Positions 24,890 to 33,831 of a DNA stretch of 64,000 nt are shown piece after piece. This DNA is from Aedoeadaptatus coli (lineage in GTDB: Bacteria; Bacillota; Clostridia; Tissierellales; Peptoniphilaceae): positions 98,919 to 162,918 of the forward strand of contig NZ_OPYI01000002.1 in the NCBI RefSeq assembly GCF_900343085.1, given 5' to 3'. Each line of letters opens with the position of its first letter. Position 1 is the stretch's first letter. The notes under the pieces are model-generated. The model was not told the origin of the DNA and ran no database searches. It saw only the letters and a program-made list of their open reading frames with translations. The translations under genes and the position numbers were made by a program.

Positions 24890-27141
24890 ACAGTCCCCCT
24901 CACAGAATTAAGCTTTGCAAAGCGCAGACGACGCTCCATCTTATCTAGGAGTCGATCGATGTCCGCGTCTTCCCGAATGACGATCTGATCGGCTAACTTC
25001 GGTATGGTCACTGAGTGATTGACTACCGTCGGCTTACTGCTTGCCCGCCCCATCTTGTAGGCTTCGCTTACAGAAGCATCGTGGGGCATAATGCGGGACC
25101 CCTGCGGCAAGTCTAAGATTTCACCGCCCCGTTCGTGAACCTGTACGAGGCCGCCTTGCCAGTTCGTATCGCCGATAGCTCTTCCGGGGATCGTCGGAAT
25201 ATTCAAGTGTGCCCCTCCGATGCCCGGAAGCCACGACGGCAAGCTTATGCTGTTGATCTTATTAACGAAATCATTTACCTTGCCGATAATCTTATCGATC
25301 GCACCGCCGAAGACACGCTGGATAGATGACGACACATTCGAGACGATTCGCTTAAATCCGCCCCATGCAGCATCCCATCCCGCTTTCAACTTCCCGCCCA
25401 CGAAGGTTACGATCGTATAGAGTATGGTTTTTATACGTTCAATAGTAGATCTCACCTTGTTGGCAATGGCGGTAGCAATGGCGGTAGCAATGGCAGCAAC
25501 TTTCGCGTGAAATTCAGTTAGTGCCTGCTTTGCATTGGTGACAAAGGTTTTTACCGCCAGCTTTACCTTGTCCCAATGTTTGATCATCACGATAACGATT
25601 AAAATGATCGCCATAATCGCCCAACCTACGGGGCCTAGCCCGACGACAAACGAAGCGATCTTGGGAATAAGGCCGGCTAGCGTGCGCCCAAGACCGAAGA
25701 AGCGTCCCACGAGCCCCTTCAAATGCGTGCCAGCGAACTTGAGCTTCGTTATAAGCTTCGGCCCAATGGCCCCTCCAAGTTTTTTAAAGGCTTTCAATGT
25801 CAATCCTATGGGTCGGCCGCCCAGCCACTTTGTAAGAGACCCGGCTCTATCTAGTTCCTTCCCAAATCTCGCAAGTTTCAAGATCGTCCCGCCAATGCCT
25901 TTATTCAGTTTCCCGAAGACCATAAGCGTTGGACCGATGGATGCGAGAGCCAGGACCAATTTGACGATCCGTTCCTTGCTTTCGTCGGGCAATGAATGAA
26001 ACGTTTCGAGCATCCCGCTCACTTTTTGCATAATGTCTCGAACCGTCGGCTCAATGATGTCGAAGATATCGAGAAGCGCACCTTCCGCGGCGCTCTTCAG
26101 CTTATCGAAGTCGCCGCCGAGGGAGTCTTCCATAATGTCCCGCATTCGCTTCGTTGCCCCTTCGGCGTTATCGATGGAGCCCGCCAACTTGTCCCATTCA
26201 GTCTGCGAGGCATTGAGGATAGGCAGCATAGAGGACGCCGCATCTTTTCCGAAGATGGTGGATGCGAAAGCGAGTTGCTGCTCTTCCGTCAGCCCTTTGA
26301 AGCTTCCTCGAAGCTGTTCGAGAACCGTCCTCAAAGGTAGCATCTTCCCTTCCGAATCCGTCAGCGATACGCCTAATTGACTGAGCGCTCCGGACATTTC
26401 CTTTGTAGGGCTCCCAAGCCGCATAATCGACGTCGAAAGTGCACGGCCGGCCTTTGCGCCCTTAATACCGGCGTTGGCCATAGTACCCAGTGCAAGGGAT
26501 ACGTCTTCAACAGAGTATCCCAGAGAACCCGCCACCGGCGCCACGTATTTGAACGCTTCGCCAAGTCCGACGACGTCCGTATTAGCCGAGTTTGATGCCT
26601 GCGCCAGAACGTCTGTAAAGTGCGCCGTGTCTTCAGCTTTCATACCGAAGGCGGTCAGCGCATCGGTTACGATATCCGACGTCGTAGCGAGGTCCGTACC
26701 TGCCGCCACGGCAAGATTAAGAATCGGCTCCAGGCCTGCCGTCATTTGTTGAGTATCCCAACCGGCCATGCCCATGTACTTGAGGGCCTCCGCCGATTCC
26801 GACGCGCTAAACTTCGTTTCGGCACCCATCTTGCGAGCAAGGGCAGTAAGCTTTTCAAAGTCTTTCCCAGTCGCTCCGGATACGGCCTGCACCGTGTTCA
26901 TCTCATCGGTGAAAGACCTCCCGGCTTTTAGCGCTGCAGCGCCAACACCCATTACCGGGGCAGTAATGGCACCGGTCAGCATTTTGCCTGTCGACTCTAA
27001 ACTGCGGCCGTACCGCATAAAGCTGTTACCTGCATCATTAATCGTCCGGTAACTATCCTTCAGTTGATCCGTCGCTCGCGTCAGGCCTTGCACAAAGGGC
27101 GAGGAGTCGAGCTTTAAGATCGCATCGTATATTTTCGTCAT
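24886..27141 (-). CDS. Tail tape measure protein
   Basis: A 751-residue TP901-type tape measure protein. The N-terminal conserved TP901 domain (about 60-380; TDEMNTVQAVSGATGKDFEKL, MANAGIKGAKAGRALSTSIMRL) is followed by hydrophobic segments near residues 500-545 and an amphipathic C-terminus. It sets tail length and is ejected into the envelope. It starts 3 bp after the stop of the frameshifted chaperone product. Confidence 0.95.
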   Translation of the reverse strand: MTKIYDAILKLDSSPFVQGLTRATDQLKDSYRTINDAGNSFMRYGRSLESTGKMLTGAITAPVMGVGAAALKAGRSFTDEMNTVQAVSGATGKDFEKLTALARKMGAETKFSASESAEALKYMGMAGWDTQQMTAGLEPILNLAVAAGTDLATTSDIVTDALTAFGMKAEDTAHFTDVLAQASNSANTDVVGLGEAFKYVAPVAGSLGYSVEDVSLALGTMANAGIKGAKAGRALSTSIMRLGSPTKEMSGALSQLGVSLTDSEGKMLPLRTVLEQLRGSFKGLTEEQQLAFASTIFGKDAASSMLPILNASQTEWDKLAGSIDNAEGATKRMRDIMEDSLGGDFDKLKSAAEGALLDIFDIIEPTVRDIMQKVSGMLETFHSLPDESKERIVKLVLALASIGPTLMVFGKLNKGIGGTILKLARFGKELDRAGSLTKWLGGRPIGLTLKAFKKLGGAIGPKLITKLKFAGTHLKGLVGRFFGLGRTLAGLIPKIASFVVGLGPVGWAIMAIILIVIVMIKHWDKVKLAVKTFVTNAKQALTEFHAKVAAIATAIATAIANKVRSTIERIKTILYTIVTFVGGKLKAGWDAAWGGFKRIVSNVSSSIQRVFGGAIDKIIGKVNDFVNKINSISLPSWLPGIGGAHLNIPTIPGRAIGDTNWQGGLVQVHERGGEILDLPQGSRIMPHDASVSEAYKMGRASSKPTVVNHSVTIPKLADQIVIREDADIDRLLDKMERRLRFAKLNSVRGTV

Positions 27142-27144
27142 CTA

Positions 27145-27743
27145 TCAGCCCTCCTCCAGCGCTTTTATGGCATCCGCCTCGGCCTTAAGGTCTACCGCTT
27201 CTTGCATAACAAATCCGCGGATAATGATTTTCTCCCCAAACGGCTTTTTTAAGTAGTCATAAGGACTCCATCCCTTGCGCTTATAGAGCCAGTAGGCCAT
27301 CTGCGCATCGGGATGAGTCCCTATTAGTTTTTTACTTCTTCAGCCGCCGCTTCCTCCGAAGTAAAACCGGTTAAAGCATCGATCTCGCCCTTAAGGTAAT
27401 CCTGTTCACCGAGCTCCAATAACAAATTGATCAGCTCGTGAGCCGACCGCGCGCCGAAATGTTCCTGCAGTTCTTTCGAGCGGAATACTTCCGGGCATCC
27501 GTGCTCGATGGTCTTCAAGCGGGCGGGAGCCAACAATAGGCGCATATCCATGCCGCCTTTTTTGATCTGCAGATCATACATATCCTGTTGAATCGCAGAT
27601 GCCACTTTCGTATCGAGGGATGTAATAGGGAAGGTAAAGGGCTTACCGCCGAACTTCAACAATTTAATCGTTACGTCTTTCGTCGGGCGAACTAAATCAC
27701 CCGCATCATACGCCATCAGTTGCTCAATAATGTTTTTTTCCAT
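27145..27743 (-). CDS. Tail assembly chaperone, -1 frameshift product (gpGT type)
   Basis: After the first 139 codons (27324-27743) the heptamer A AAA AAC sits just before the zero-frame TAA. Slipping by -1 gives the frame CTA ATA GGG..., which stays open for 60 more codons to TGA at 27145. The added part contains a Tyr/Trp-rich segment (MAYWLYKRKGWSPYDYL). This is the classic G/GT arrangement before a tape measure gene. Without a frameshift the 51-codon ORF would need its own weak start. Expected length is about 199 residues. Confidence 0.88.
27324..27743 (-). CDS. Tail assembly chaperone gpG-like (XkdN)
   Basis: A 139-residue zero-frame product ending EEAAAEEVKN. Chaperones of this type coat the tape measure protein during tail assembly. 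The identity follows from its place between tube protein and tape measure, its length, and the frameshift site at its last codons. Confidence 0.88.
   Translation of the reverse strand: MEKNIIEQLMAYDAGDLVRPTKDVTIKLLKFGGKPFTFPITSLDTKVASAIQQDMYDLQIKKGGMDMRLLLAPARLKTIEHGCPEVFRSKELQEHFGARSAHELINLLLELGEQDYLKGEIDALTGFTSEEAAAEEVKN
27327..27333 (-). promoter_or_regulatory. -1 ribosomal frameshift slippery heptamer AAAAAAC
   Basis: On the minus strand, in the phase GTA AAA AAC TAA TAG, a canonical X XXY YYZ heptamer (A AAA AAC) is followed immediately by two stop codons in frame 0. The -1 frame is open through to the tape measure gene. I did not find a clear downstream stem-loop by eye. Confidence 0.85.
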
Positions 27744-27756
27744 GGTTCAGTCCTCC

Positions 27757-28200
27757 TTATTGGATTCGGTCGTATAGTTCGTAGTGGCGGAACTTAAATT
27801 TCAAATTGTCTTCGCCAAGCTTGGCGTGCTCGAAATCGAAGATGTTCATCTCGTCGAAGGTGACGTTTTTAAACATTACACGCTCCGCGCCGAAGGCGTC
27901 GGGATCCGCCAATTCTCCGAGGATTTTACAGATCGGGGTTTTACCCTTCGAGATCGCATCGTGCATCAAGTCGAGGCCGAGGGAATCGATCTTCTCTGTG
28001 GTAAGTTCCCCTTCACCCGAATATTTCGTCGCTTTACGCCCGTCCCACATATCTCGAGGGCGGGTGACGTCGCCGTAATCGATCTTTACCTTCGCACTGA
28101 ATTTCTTCAGCGCGCAAATGTAAATATCATCGATCCAGATGGATCCATACGTGCCGTTGATGACCTTCTCATCACCAAAGTCTTTAATTTGTAAAGGCAT
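27757..28200 (-). CDS. Phage tail tube protein (XkdM-like)
   Basis: A 147-residue protein of the XkdM tail tube family (INGTYGSIWIDD start, DMWDGRKATKYSGEGEL middle, FEHAKLGEDNLKF end). It makes the inner tube of the contractile tail. It lies 10 bp after the sheath gene, as in PBSX. Confidence 0.92.
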   Translation of the reverse strand: MPLQIKDFGDEKVINGTYGSIWIDDIYICALKKFSAKVKIDYGDVTRPRDMWDGRKATKYSGEGELTTEKIDSLGLDLMHDAISKGKTPICKILGELADPDAFGAERVMFKNVTFDEMNIFDFEHAKLGEDNLKFKFRHYELYDRIQ

Positions 28201-28210
28201 ATTCCACCTC

Positions 28211-29323
28211 CTAAATTTCTACTCGAATATCGATCTTTTCGATCGCGTCTAGGATCTTACACCATGCTCTAATAAAGACGTGGTCTTTCGTATCTGCCTC
28301 GCGAATCTCAAAGATTTCCATTTCGTCGACGGTTCGTCCGTCGGGCGTCTTATAGCCCATGGATTTCAAGTAGGCCGCCGTGGCTTCAACGTCGATTTCC
28401 ACCTTCGAGCTTCCACGAGCCAATAAGTCGTCTTGTTCTAGGACTTCCATATAACCCTTGATCGCGGAGCAGAGTAAAAGCTTGTTGTTATATGTGTTCG
28501 CATACTTACCGAGGTAGCTATCTTCCGCCGTCGTCGTAATGTCATCGGTCATAAAATCCATAATTTCGACGATCTTGATCTTCCGAAAGCTCGAACCCTC
28601 GATTTCATTGGTCGTAATGAGGGAGTTGTTCCCGCTCTGTACCTTGATCTTGCGGCCGTCGTCGAAGAGGATAAACTCCCCGGCGTTGACCCGATTTTCT
28701 CTTTCTTCCATTGAGATCGGCTCGACATAAGCCAGCTCCGGAAGAGGTGCATAGGTGCAGGAAATTTGCGGCGGTGTGCCGGCGATTAAGCCCGCAATAC
28801 GAGAGGTATATTCGGCAGTGCCGTACTCTTTTCCCGTCATATCGCGCATCGTCTTATTCGTAAAGTTGATAATCTTCTTATTGTCGCCTTTTACATTGGC
28901 GGCTACGAATTTGCACATTTTTCGCTTTGTCGTGTTGAGGGCTTTCACCCATGTTGCGATCTCAAGCGTATCTTCCGCATCGGCGAAAGGTACCGCCAGG
29001 TAGTCCCAGCGCACGCTCTCGAGATAAACAAATCCGGGCGACGTAACGTCGAACTTCGGCTTGTCCGCATTGTCGGATTGTTCTACTACCAGTTCGATTT
29101 TTCTCGGCGTATGGACATATCCCATAAACGCCAGCGTGATTTGAGCTTTGTTTTTATCGGTCAGCCCCTTCGGAATGTCCGAAAGACTGTAAAGTTGAAA
29201 CTGCCCGGAGATTTCCGGATCTTGCAGTACAAGCGCGACGACGGAGCGTTTGCTTCGTTCAATGCGCGCAATCCCTTGCTCCCGAAACTCGATCGAGAGA
29301 TAAGGAAGGCCTAAATTCGCCAT
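28211..29323 (-). CDS. Phage tail sheath protein (XkdK-like)
   Basis: A 370-residue contractile sheath subunit. Features are the LPYLSIEFREQGIARIERSK start, the SPGFVYLESVRWDYLAVPFA middle, and the DGRTVDEMEIFEI and DHVFIRAWCKILDAIEKIDI end that matches sheath C-terminal domains. This gene shows that the phage is a myovirus-type particle. Confidence 0.94.
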   Translation of the reverse strand: MANLGLPYLSIEFREQGIARIERSKRSVVALVLQDPEISGQFQLYSLSDIPKGLTDKNKAQITLAFMGYVHTPRKIELVVEQSDNADKPKFDVTSPGFVYLESVRWDYLAVPFADAEDTLEIATWVKALNTTKRKMCKFVAANVKGDNKKIINFTNKTMRDMTGKEYGTAEYTSRIAGLIAGTPPQISCTYAPLPELAYVEPISMEERENRVNAGEFILFDDGRKIKVQSGNNSLITTNEIEGSSFRKIKIVEIMDFMTDDITTTAEDSYLGKYANTYNNKLLLCSAIKGYMEVLEQDDLLARGSSKVEIDVEATAAYLKSMGYKTPDGRTVDEMEIFEIREADTKDHVFIRAWCKILDAIEKIDIRVEI

Positions 29324-29325
29324 AA

Positions 29326-29802
29326 TTAATCCTCCTTGTCGTAATCGCCGGATGCCCCATAGCGCATATGCAGTTTGCGCATCTTATTGTCTGTGGCTTC
29401 CGCGCGAGGCTTCGTGTTCATGACTTCTATTTCGAAGTCGATCCATGCGTTTTTTGCGTCAATACTTACGGAAAAATCACGTACTTGTAAGTGCTTCCCC
29501 TCTACCTCAAGAAAGTTTCCGATAAGCTGCCCGAAACGTTCTGCGACTTTCAATGCATCGAGATTGGTGCTTCCCTGGTACTGAACTTCCACAGGATAGA
29601 CGTGCATCACACTGTCTTTTGACGTGGGCAGCCGTTGCAAGTTCAAAAAGTAGACGAAAAAAGAGGGCTTCTTATACCCCTCTTTCACCTCGTCCCACAT
29701 TGGTGTGATCTTGAAATTGTCTTTAATTAGCGCCGTAAGCTTTCGCTTTATATCGACTCCCGTAATTCTGTTCTCATCCAAAGATATCACCCATAATGTC
29801 AT
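29326..29802 (-). CDS. Tail terminator/completion protein (DUF6838-like)
   Basis: A 158-residue protein between the gp10-like and sheath genes. The pattern KRKLTALIKDNF, KPSFFVYFLNL, VHVYPVEVQYQG-like and a short beta C-terminus fits phage tail terminator proteins of the XkdJ position. It overlaps the gp10-like gene by 29 bp. Confidence 0.75.
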   Translation of the reverse strand: MTLWVISLDENRITGVDIKRKLTALIKDNFKITPMWDEVKEGYKKPSFFVYFLNLQRLPTSKDSVMHVYPVEVQYQGSTNLDALKVAERFGQLIGNFLEVEGKHLQVRDFSVSIDAKNAWIDFEIEVMNTKPRAEATDNKMRKLHMRYGASGDYDKED

Positions 29803-30190
29803 CGATCATTTTTTCATATCGTGCATCCAGTGTCGGTTCATAATCGTTCATCACTTTTTCCGCAAAACGCTGACCTTTTACAGTGCCGATGAAAAGCTTC
29901 TTCGGTCGATGGCTTATAAGGCGATGGCCACGTTCCACCAGATGGTAATGTGGGGACTTGTTGCGTATTTTCTTGACATAGGTCCCGTATTCTTTACGGG
30001 CACGTTCACTCTGCCAACCGGACTTTAATTTCCCGGTCACCCCTTTCGGGGTGGCGTCACGTAGCCCTCGCCGTAGAGCGTTCCCCTCTTTATCCATTGC
30101 CTTCAGTATCTTGTCTGGGGCTCGCCGTTCAATGGCGCCAAGTTTATCGCCCAATGACAAAAAATTTCCGTCAAAAACTATTTTTGCCAT
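29774..30190 (-). CDS. HK97 gp10-family head-tail protein
   Basis: A 138-residue basic protein with a GNALRRGLRDATPKGVTGKL pattern and a C-terminal helix, as in the HK97-gp10/XkdI putative tail-component family. It joins the head to the tail. It overlaps neighbours on both sides (13 and 29 bp). Confidence 0.85.
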   Translation of the reverse strand: MAKIVFDGNFLSLGDKLGAIERRAPDKILKAMDKEGNALRRGLRDATPKGVTGKLKSGWQSERARKEYGTYVKKIRNKSPHYHLVERGHRLISHRPKKLFIGTVKGQRFAEKVMNDYEPTLDARYEKMIDDIMGDIFG

Positions 30191-30501
30191 TCGACCACCA
30201 CCTCCATATAGCGCCCCATAGGTAGGATAGCCAGCACCAAATACTCATCTTCGCCAATATAGATTAGGTCTTCCGGTGCGAGATCCGGGCGAAAGCGCAT
30301 GGACAGAGTGCGCCCGAGTTGATGCTCGGTTTTACGTTGCTCCAGCACTTCCTTCCCCGACTGTCTTTTAATCTCCGCCCAGTCCACAAACTTCAGTTTT
30401 AACACCGGCACCAGTTCGCCGACTTCGTTTTCAGTGTATTCCGCGCCTTGAGAGTAGACCTTAATTCGCGTCTTGTTGCGTCCGGGGTTGTACATAGTCA
30501 C
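30178..30501 (-). CDS. Phage head closure protein
   Basis: A 107-residue beta-barrel-like protein (WAEIKRQSGKEV, IGEDEYLVLAILPMGRYMEV) of the SPP1 gp16/head-tail joining type. It overlaps the connector gene by 41 bp. The ATG lies close to a GGAGGTGGG ribosome site. Confidence 0.82.
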   Translation of the reverse strand: MTMYNPGRNKTRIKVYSQGAEYTENEVGELVPVLKLKFVDWAEIKRQSGKEVLEQRKTEHQLGRTLSMRFRPDLAPEDLIYIGEDEYLVLAILPMGRYMEVVVEWQK

Positions 30502-30772
30502 CCACCTCCATTTGCAGCATCATGGCGCGAATCATATAGGACATTTCCAAAGGCCTTCCCATCATATACCGCTCATCGTAAAGATTTTGAATGATCGCAC
30601 GGGCGACCATGTCCGCTTTTTGTTCAAAAGCAGGATGATTGATCTTCGTGTCATATCCCGTAATCCCTTCGCGGATGTAGGTATATGCAACCTCGATGAG
30701 CTCTTTGATGTAGTCGTCATCATTGTCGTACTCCACGCGCAGATAGGTCTTCGCCTTATCGAGGTCGATCAT
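30461..30772 (-). CDS. Head-tail connector protein (gp6/DUF3199-like)
   Basis: A 103-residue helical protein (LDKAKTYLRVEYDNDDDYI, IQNLYDERYMMG). The N-terminal pattern is diagnostic of the HK97 gp6-type adaptor family that binds below the portal. Confidence 0.88.
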   Translation of the reverse strand: MIDLDKAKTYLRVEYDNDDDYIKELIEVAYTYIREGITGYDTKINHPAFEQKADMVARAIIQNLYDERYMMGRPLEMSYMIRAMMLQMEVGDYVQPRTQQDAN

Positions 30773-30779
30773 GATCTAC

Positions 30780-31922
30780 CTATGCCGCCGGAGTTTCGGG
30801 CGTGATTTCTACATACTTCACGGCTTCCGCGTCAAATTCGTAGACACCGAAGCGTTCGATGCAGCGTAAAAGTGTTGCGTTCTTCGTGAAGCCCGCTTGA
30901 TCGGATACGGCGATTTCATAGCCCTTGCGGTCGAAGAAGTTGATGCCTTGAGACAGGTCGCCCACATAGAAGGGCAGCGCGCCTTTTGCAGCGGAAAGCA
31001 ATGCGTCGGGTACGACGACAACCTCGCGGCCTACGAGGGCTTTTCGTGTAGCGTCGCCGACGACGGGCTGCAACACGTAGTTGCCCTGAGCGTCTTTCAG
31101 CTTATCCAGGTAGTCAAAGCCGCTTTGATTGGTGATAATCTTGGCGTTTTGGGCGATGGCGGGGTCCAGATCCACGTTCATAACGGTTTTCAAATCGTCT
31201 ACGCCTTTACCGGTCTTTTTCTTTCCGGTTGTCATGGCCTTCAGCGCTTCAAGGATCAGGCGATTTTCCGTATTGACGGCCATTTTCGCAAATTGTTTGC
31301 CGATGTAATCGATGATGTTGATGCGCACATCTTCTAAGAATGTATTAGACAAGGGAATAATGACGCCGTAGTCCTTGACTTCCCAGCTTAAAGACTTGAA
31401 TTTCACGTCGGTTTGTTCGAGTTCGGTCAACTCTTCGAAGGGAATCAATTCACCTTTTTGGTCTGTAGCCATCGGGAATTTACCCTTGAAGGTTTGAACG
31501 GAAATCACATTAACTAACGATTTCAGAGATACGTCTGCACGCTTAAATTCTTCGATTTGCAGAGATTGTTCTTCCGGGACGAGCACGCCGCCGCGTTCTT
31601 CGTCGTGTTCAATTTGTCCGGGCGCACCGGGGGTGTTTTTAACGTGTGTCATTTCTGAGGCGGTCAGGCGCTTGCCGGTAAGCTGTTTGTTGAAGATGAC
31701 GTTTTCGTCGATATCTTCCACCGCTTGGGCTTGAGAGCCGTTAAGTTCCAATGCTTTTTCCTCCTCTTCTTCGAGAGCGAGTTCAACTTCCAGCTCGGAG
31801 TTGAGATTTTTGAGCTCCTGCAGCTTGGCATGGGCTTCGTCGATCTTGTTTTCATCGCGTAAATTTGTAATTTCTTCACGCATAGCAGCGATAGCCGCTA
31901 AAATCTGAGTGGATTTTTTCAT
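30780..31922 (-). CDS. HK97-family major capsid protein
   Basis: A 380-residue protein. The first about 110 residues are a charged coiled coil acting as the scaffolding delta domain, probably removed by the ClpP-like protease encoded next to it. The rest is the HK97 shell fold (LVPEEQSLQIEEFKR, LPFYVGDLSQGINFFDRKG, RIERFG-like end). It follows the protease gene by 9 bp. Confidence 0.94.
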   Translation of the reverse strand: MKKSTQILAAIAAMREEITNLRDENKIDEAHAKLQELKNLNSELEVELALEEEEEKALELNGSQAQAVEDIDENVIFNKQLTGKRLTASEMTHVKNTPGAPGQIEHDEERGGVLVPEEQSLQIEEFKRADVSLKSLVNVISVQTFKGKFPMATDQKGELIPFEELTELEQTDVKFKSLSWEVKDYGVIIPLSNTFLEDVRINIIDYIGKQFAKMAVNTENRLILEALKAMTTGKKKTGKGVDDLKTVMNVDLDPAIAQNAKIITNQSGFDYLDKLKDAQGNYVLQPVVGDATRKALVGREVVVVPDALLSAAKGALPFYVGDLSQGINFFDRKGYEIAVSDQAGFTKNATLLRCIERFGVYEFDAEAVKYVEITPETPAA

Positions 31923-31931
31923 TTCTACCTC

Positions 31932-32600
31932 CTAATACAGTTCCAATGTCGCATTGATTTCATCTAACTTACTGTTTTCGTTTTTCTTAAACACTTCCGG
32001 TGTCTTCGTGTAGTTAAATACGCAATTCCCCACATTTTGAGGGATGGTCTCTTCTCCGGTTACCTTGATATTAAAGTACTCCGCAGCTTTTTTCCCCGTC
32101 AGCCATGTTTCTGCGTCGATCATTTGATTGATCTCATCGTTCCCGATGCCTTTTGTATGTCTGGCGTAGGTCTCTACAAGGCCTTCCTGTAAACTGTCCA
32201 GCGTCGTCGCCCAATCGAGTAGATCGTCGGCATTGCCGCAAACGGTGACCAAAGGCTTATGGATCATGAGGTACGCGTTCGACGGGATCTCGATCTCGTC
32301 GCATCCAAAGGCGATGAGCGAAGCCGCCGATGCCGCCAAGCCGTCGACAATCGCTTTTGTCGGGCCGTCATATCGAGCCAACATATTGCTGATGGCCATG
32401 CCGGCAAATAAATCGCCACCGCCGGAAGAGATATACACATCGACGGGTCCCGTCACGTCATCCAATATCGACCGGATATCCTCGGGATAAGTAGACACGT
32501 CTTCAGGCATAAAGTCTTTTGCAAAGTGCCAGCAGTCGTCGACGATATCGCCGGAGACATAGATACTGGTTCTTCCACCTTCATTTTTTACTCTAATCAT
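31932..32600 (-). CDS. ClpP-like prohead maturation protease
   Basis: About 222 residues from ATG 32600 (GGGGGTG 6 bp upstream). A Clp-type serine protease fold with YISSGGGDLFAG, the catalytic serine in GLAASAASLIAFG and histidine in YLMIHKP. It cleaves the capsid delta domain during prohead maturation. It overlaps the portal end by 8 bp. Confidence 0.92.
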   Translation of the reverse strand: MIRVKNEGGRTSIYVSGDIVDDCWHFAKDFMPEDVSTYPEDIRSILDDVTGPVDVYISSGGGDLFAGMAISNMLARYDGPTKAIVDGLAASAASLIAFGCDEIEIPSNAYLMIHKPLVTVCGNADDLLDWATTLDSLQEGLVETYARHTKGIGNDEINQMIDAETWLTGKKAAEYFNIKVTGEETIPQNVGNCVFNYTKTPEVFKKNENSKLDEINATLELY

Positions 32601-33831
32601 TTCCATCACCCCCTTTTTCCGTAGATTCGTAGGCCGCCCCCAATCGGTCGAGTCCTACGTAGCTGCCATTGACGAGGATCGCATCGCCGCCGTCGATAGC
32701 AGGTAGTCCGAGGTAGGCTCTCGCTTCGTTGGTCGTATAAATCGATCCCGTCACATAGGTGTTAAGGGCTTCGGCCTGTGACTTAAGGTCCCCCCGTAGG
32801 ATCGTCGAAACATTGAACTCCGTGTGCATACCTTCCGCCGTTTCATCGGCGTATAAAAGTTTATAGTCCAGCTCCTCTTCCCACTTCCGCAAGATGACAA
32901 GCAGCGTGTCGATGTAAAACGTCAGATTCTGCATCTCGCTATTGGCATAAGACGATTTGTCGTAGTTGTTTAGATGGTTCGGCTTCACTCCAAAGGCCGC
33001 CGCAATCTGCAAGGCATTGAACTTCTTCAATTCGAAAAATTGTGCATCGGTAAGCTTAATATCCAAGGGCTTCAAGTCCATGCCGAAGGGAATCGGCACG
33101 ATGTTTCCGGAGTCTTCGCTTCGGGCGAACTCTGTAATCGTGCTTACCAGCTTCTTTTTCTTTTCATCGGAGAGATCGCCGGTGTACTGAATCACAGCAT
33201 TCGCCGTTAAACCCCTGCGATAAAGATCATTTAGGTATCGCTGAGACTCCTGCGCCCCTTCGATCGTACTTCCGAGCTCTTCCAGGACGGATTTCCCGGA
33301 GATCCCCGTCTTCGAAAGTCCGCCTTTCAAGTGGATAATGTCCTTGTCACTAAACTTGTATTTCTTTCCGCCGTAATGGTAAATGTACAGATAGCCTTTT
33401 TCCGCTTTCAGGATATTTGCATCGTCTACAAGGATGCGCATCCTCGTCGGATCCAGTGGATGCAGGCCGATTCGTCTTCCATTTCGATCCGTTTCAATGT
33501 AGGCGTAGGCGTTTCCGAAGTGGTTCCGGTTGTACTCCATGAGCATTTTGAAGTCCGTCGGTGACATATAAGCATTCGGTCGCACCTGGAGAAGACGATT
33601 GACATCCTTCCCGTAAATCTTCTGGCTGTCTTTATCTTTGAGATGGAGCGATAGCTTCGCCACCGACTCAGCCAGTATCTTCATGCAAATGTAGTAGGTC
33701 ACTTCCGAAGCGTCGTAGGATGACGACGATGTAAAACTCCAACCGTCGGACGTCTTTATAGTCTTCCAGTGGCTTTCCGTCTCGCTATTGGACCAGCTGA
33801 AGGCGTTTTTCACTCTATTCCACAGTCCCAT
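32593..33831 (-). CDS. Phage portal protein
   Basis: A 412-residue HK97-type portal protein (YYICMKILAESVAKLSLHL, NRNHFGNAYAYIETDRNG, QILAAFGVKPNHL-like region). It forms the dodecameric DNA channel at a capsid vertex. ATG 33831 overlaps the terminase stop (ATGA), a coupled start with GGGGGTGAGTG upstream. Confidence 0.95.
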   Translation of the reverse strand: MGLWNRVKNAFSWSNSETESHWKTIKTSDGWSFTSSSSYDASEVTYYICMKILAESVAKLSLHLKDKDSQKIYGKDVNRLLQVRPNAYMSPTDFKMLMEYNRNHFGNAYAYIETDRNGRRIGLHPLDPTRMRILVDDANILKAEKGYLYIYHYGGKKYKFSDKDIIHLKGGLSKTGISGKSVLEELGSTIEGAQESQRYLNDLYRRGLTANAVIQYTGDLSDEKKKKLVSTITEFARSEDSGNIVPIPFGMDLKPLDIKLTDAQFFELKKFNALQIAAAFGVKPNHLNNYDKSSYANSEMQNLTFYIDTLLVILRKWEEELDYKLLYADETAEGMHTEFNVSTILRGDLKSQAEALNTYVTGSIYTTNEARAYLGLPAIDGGDAILVNGSYVGLDRLGAAYESTEKGGDGND

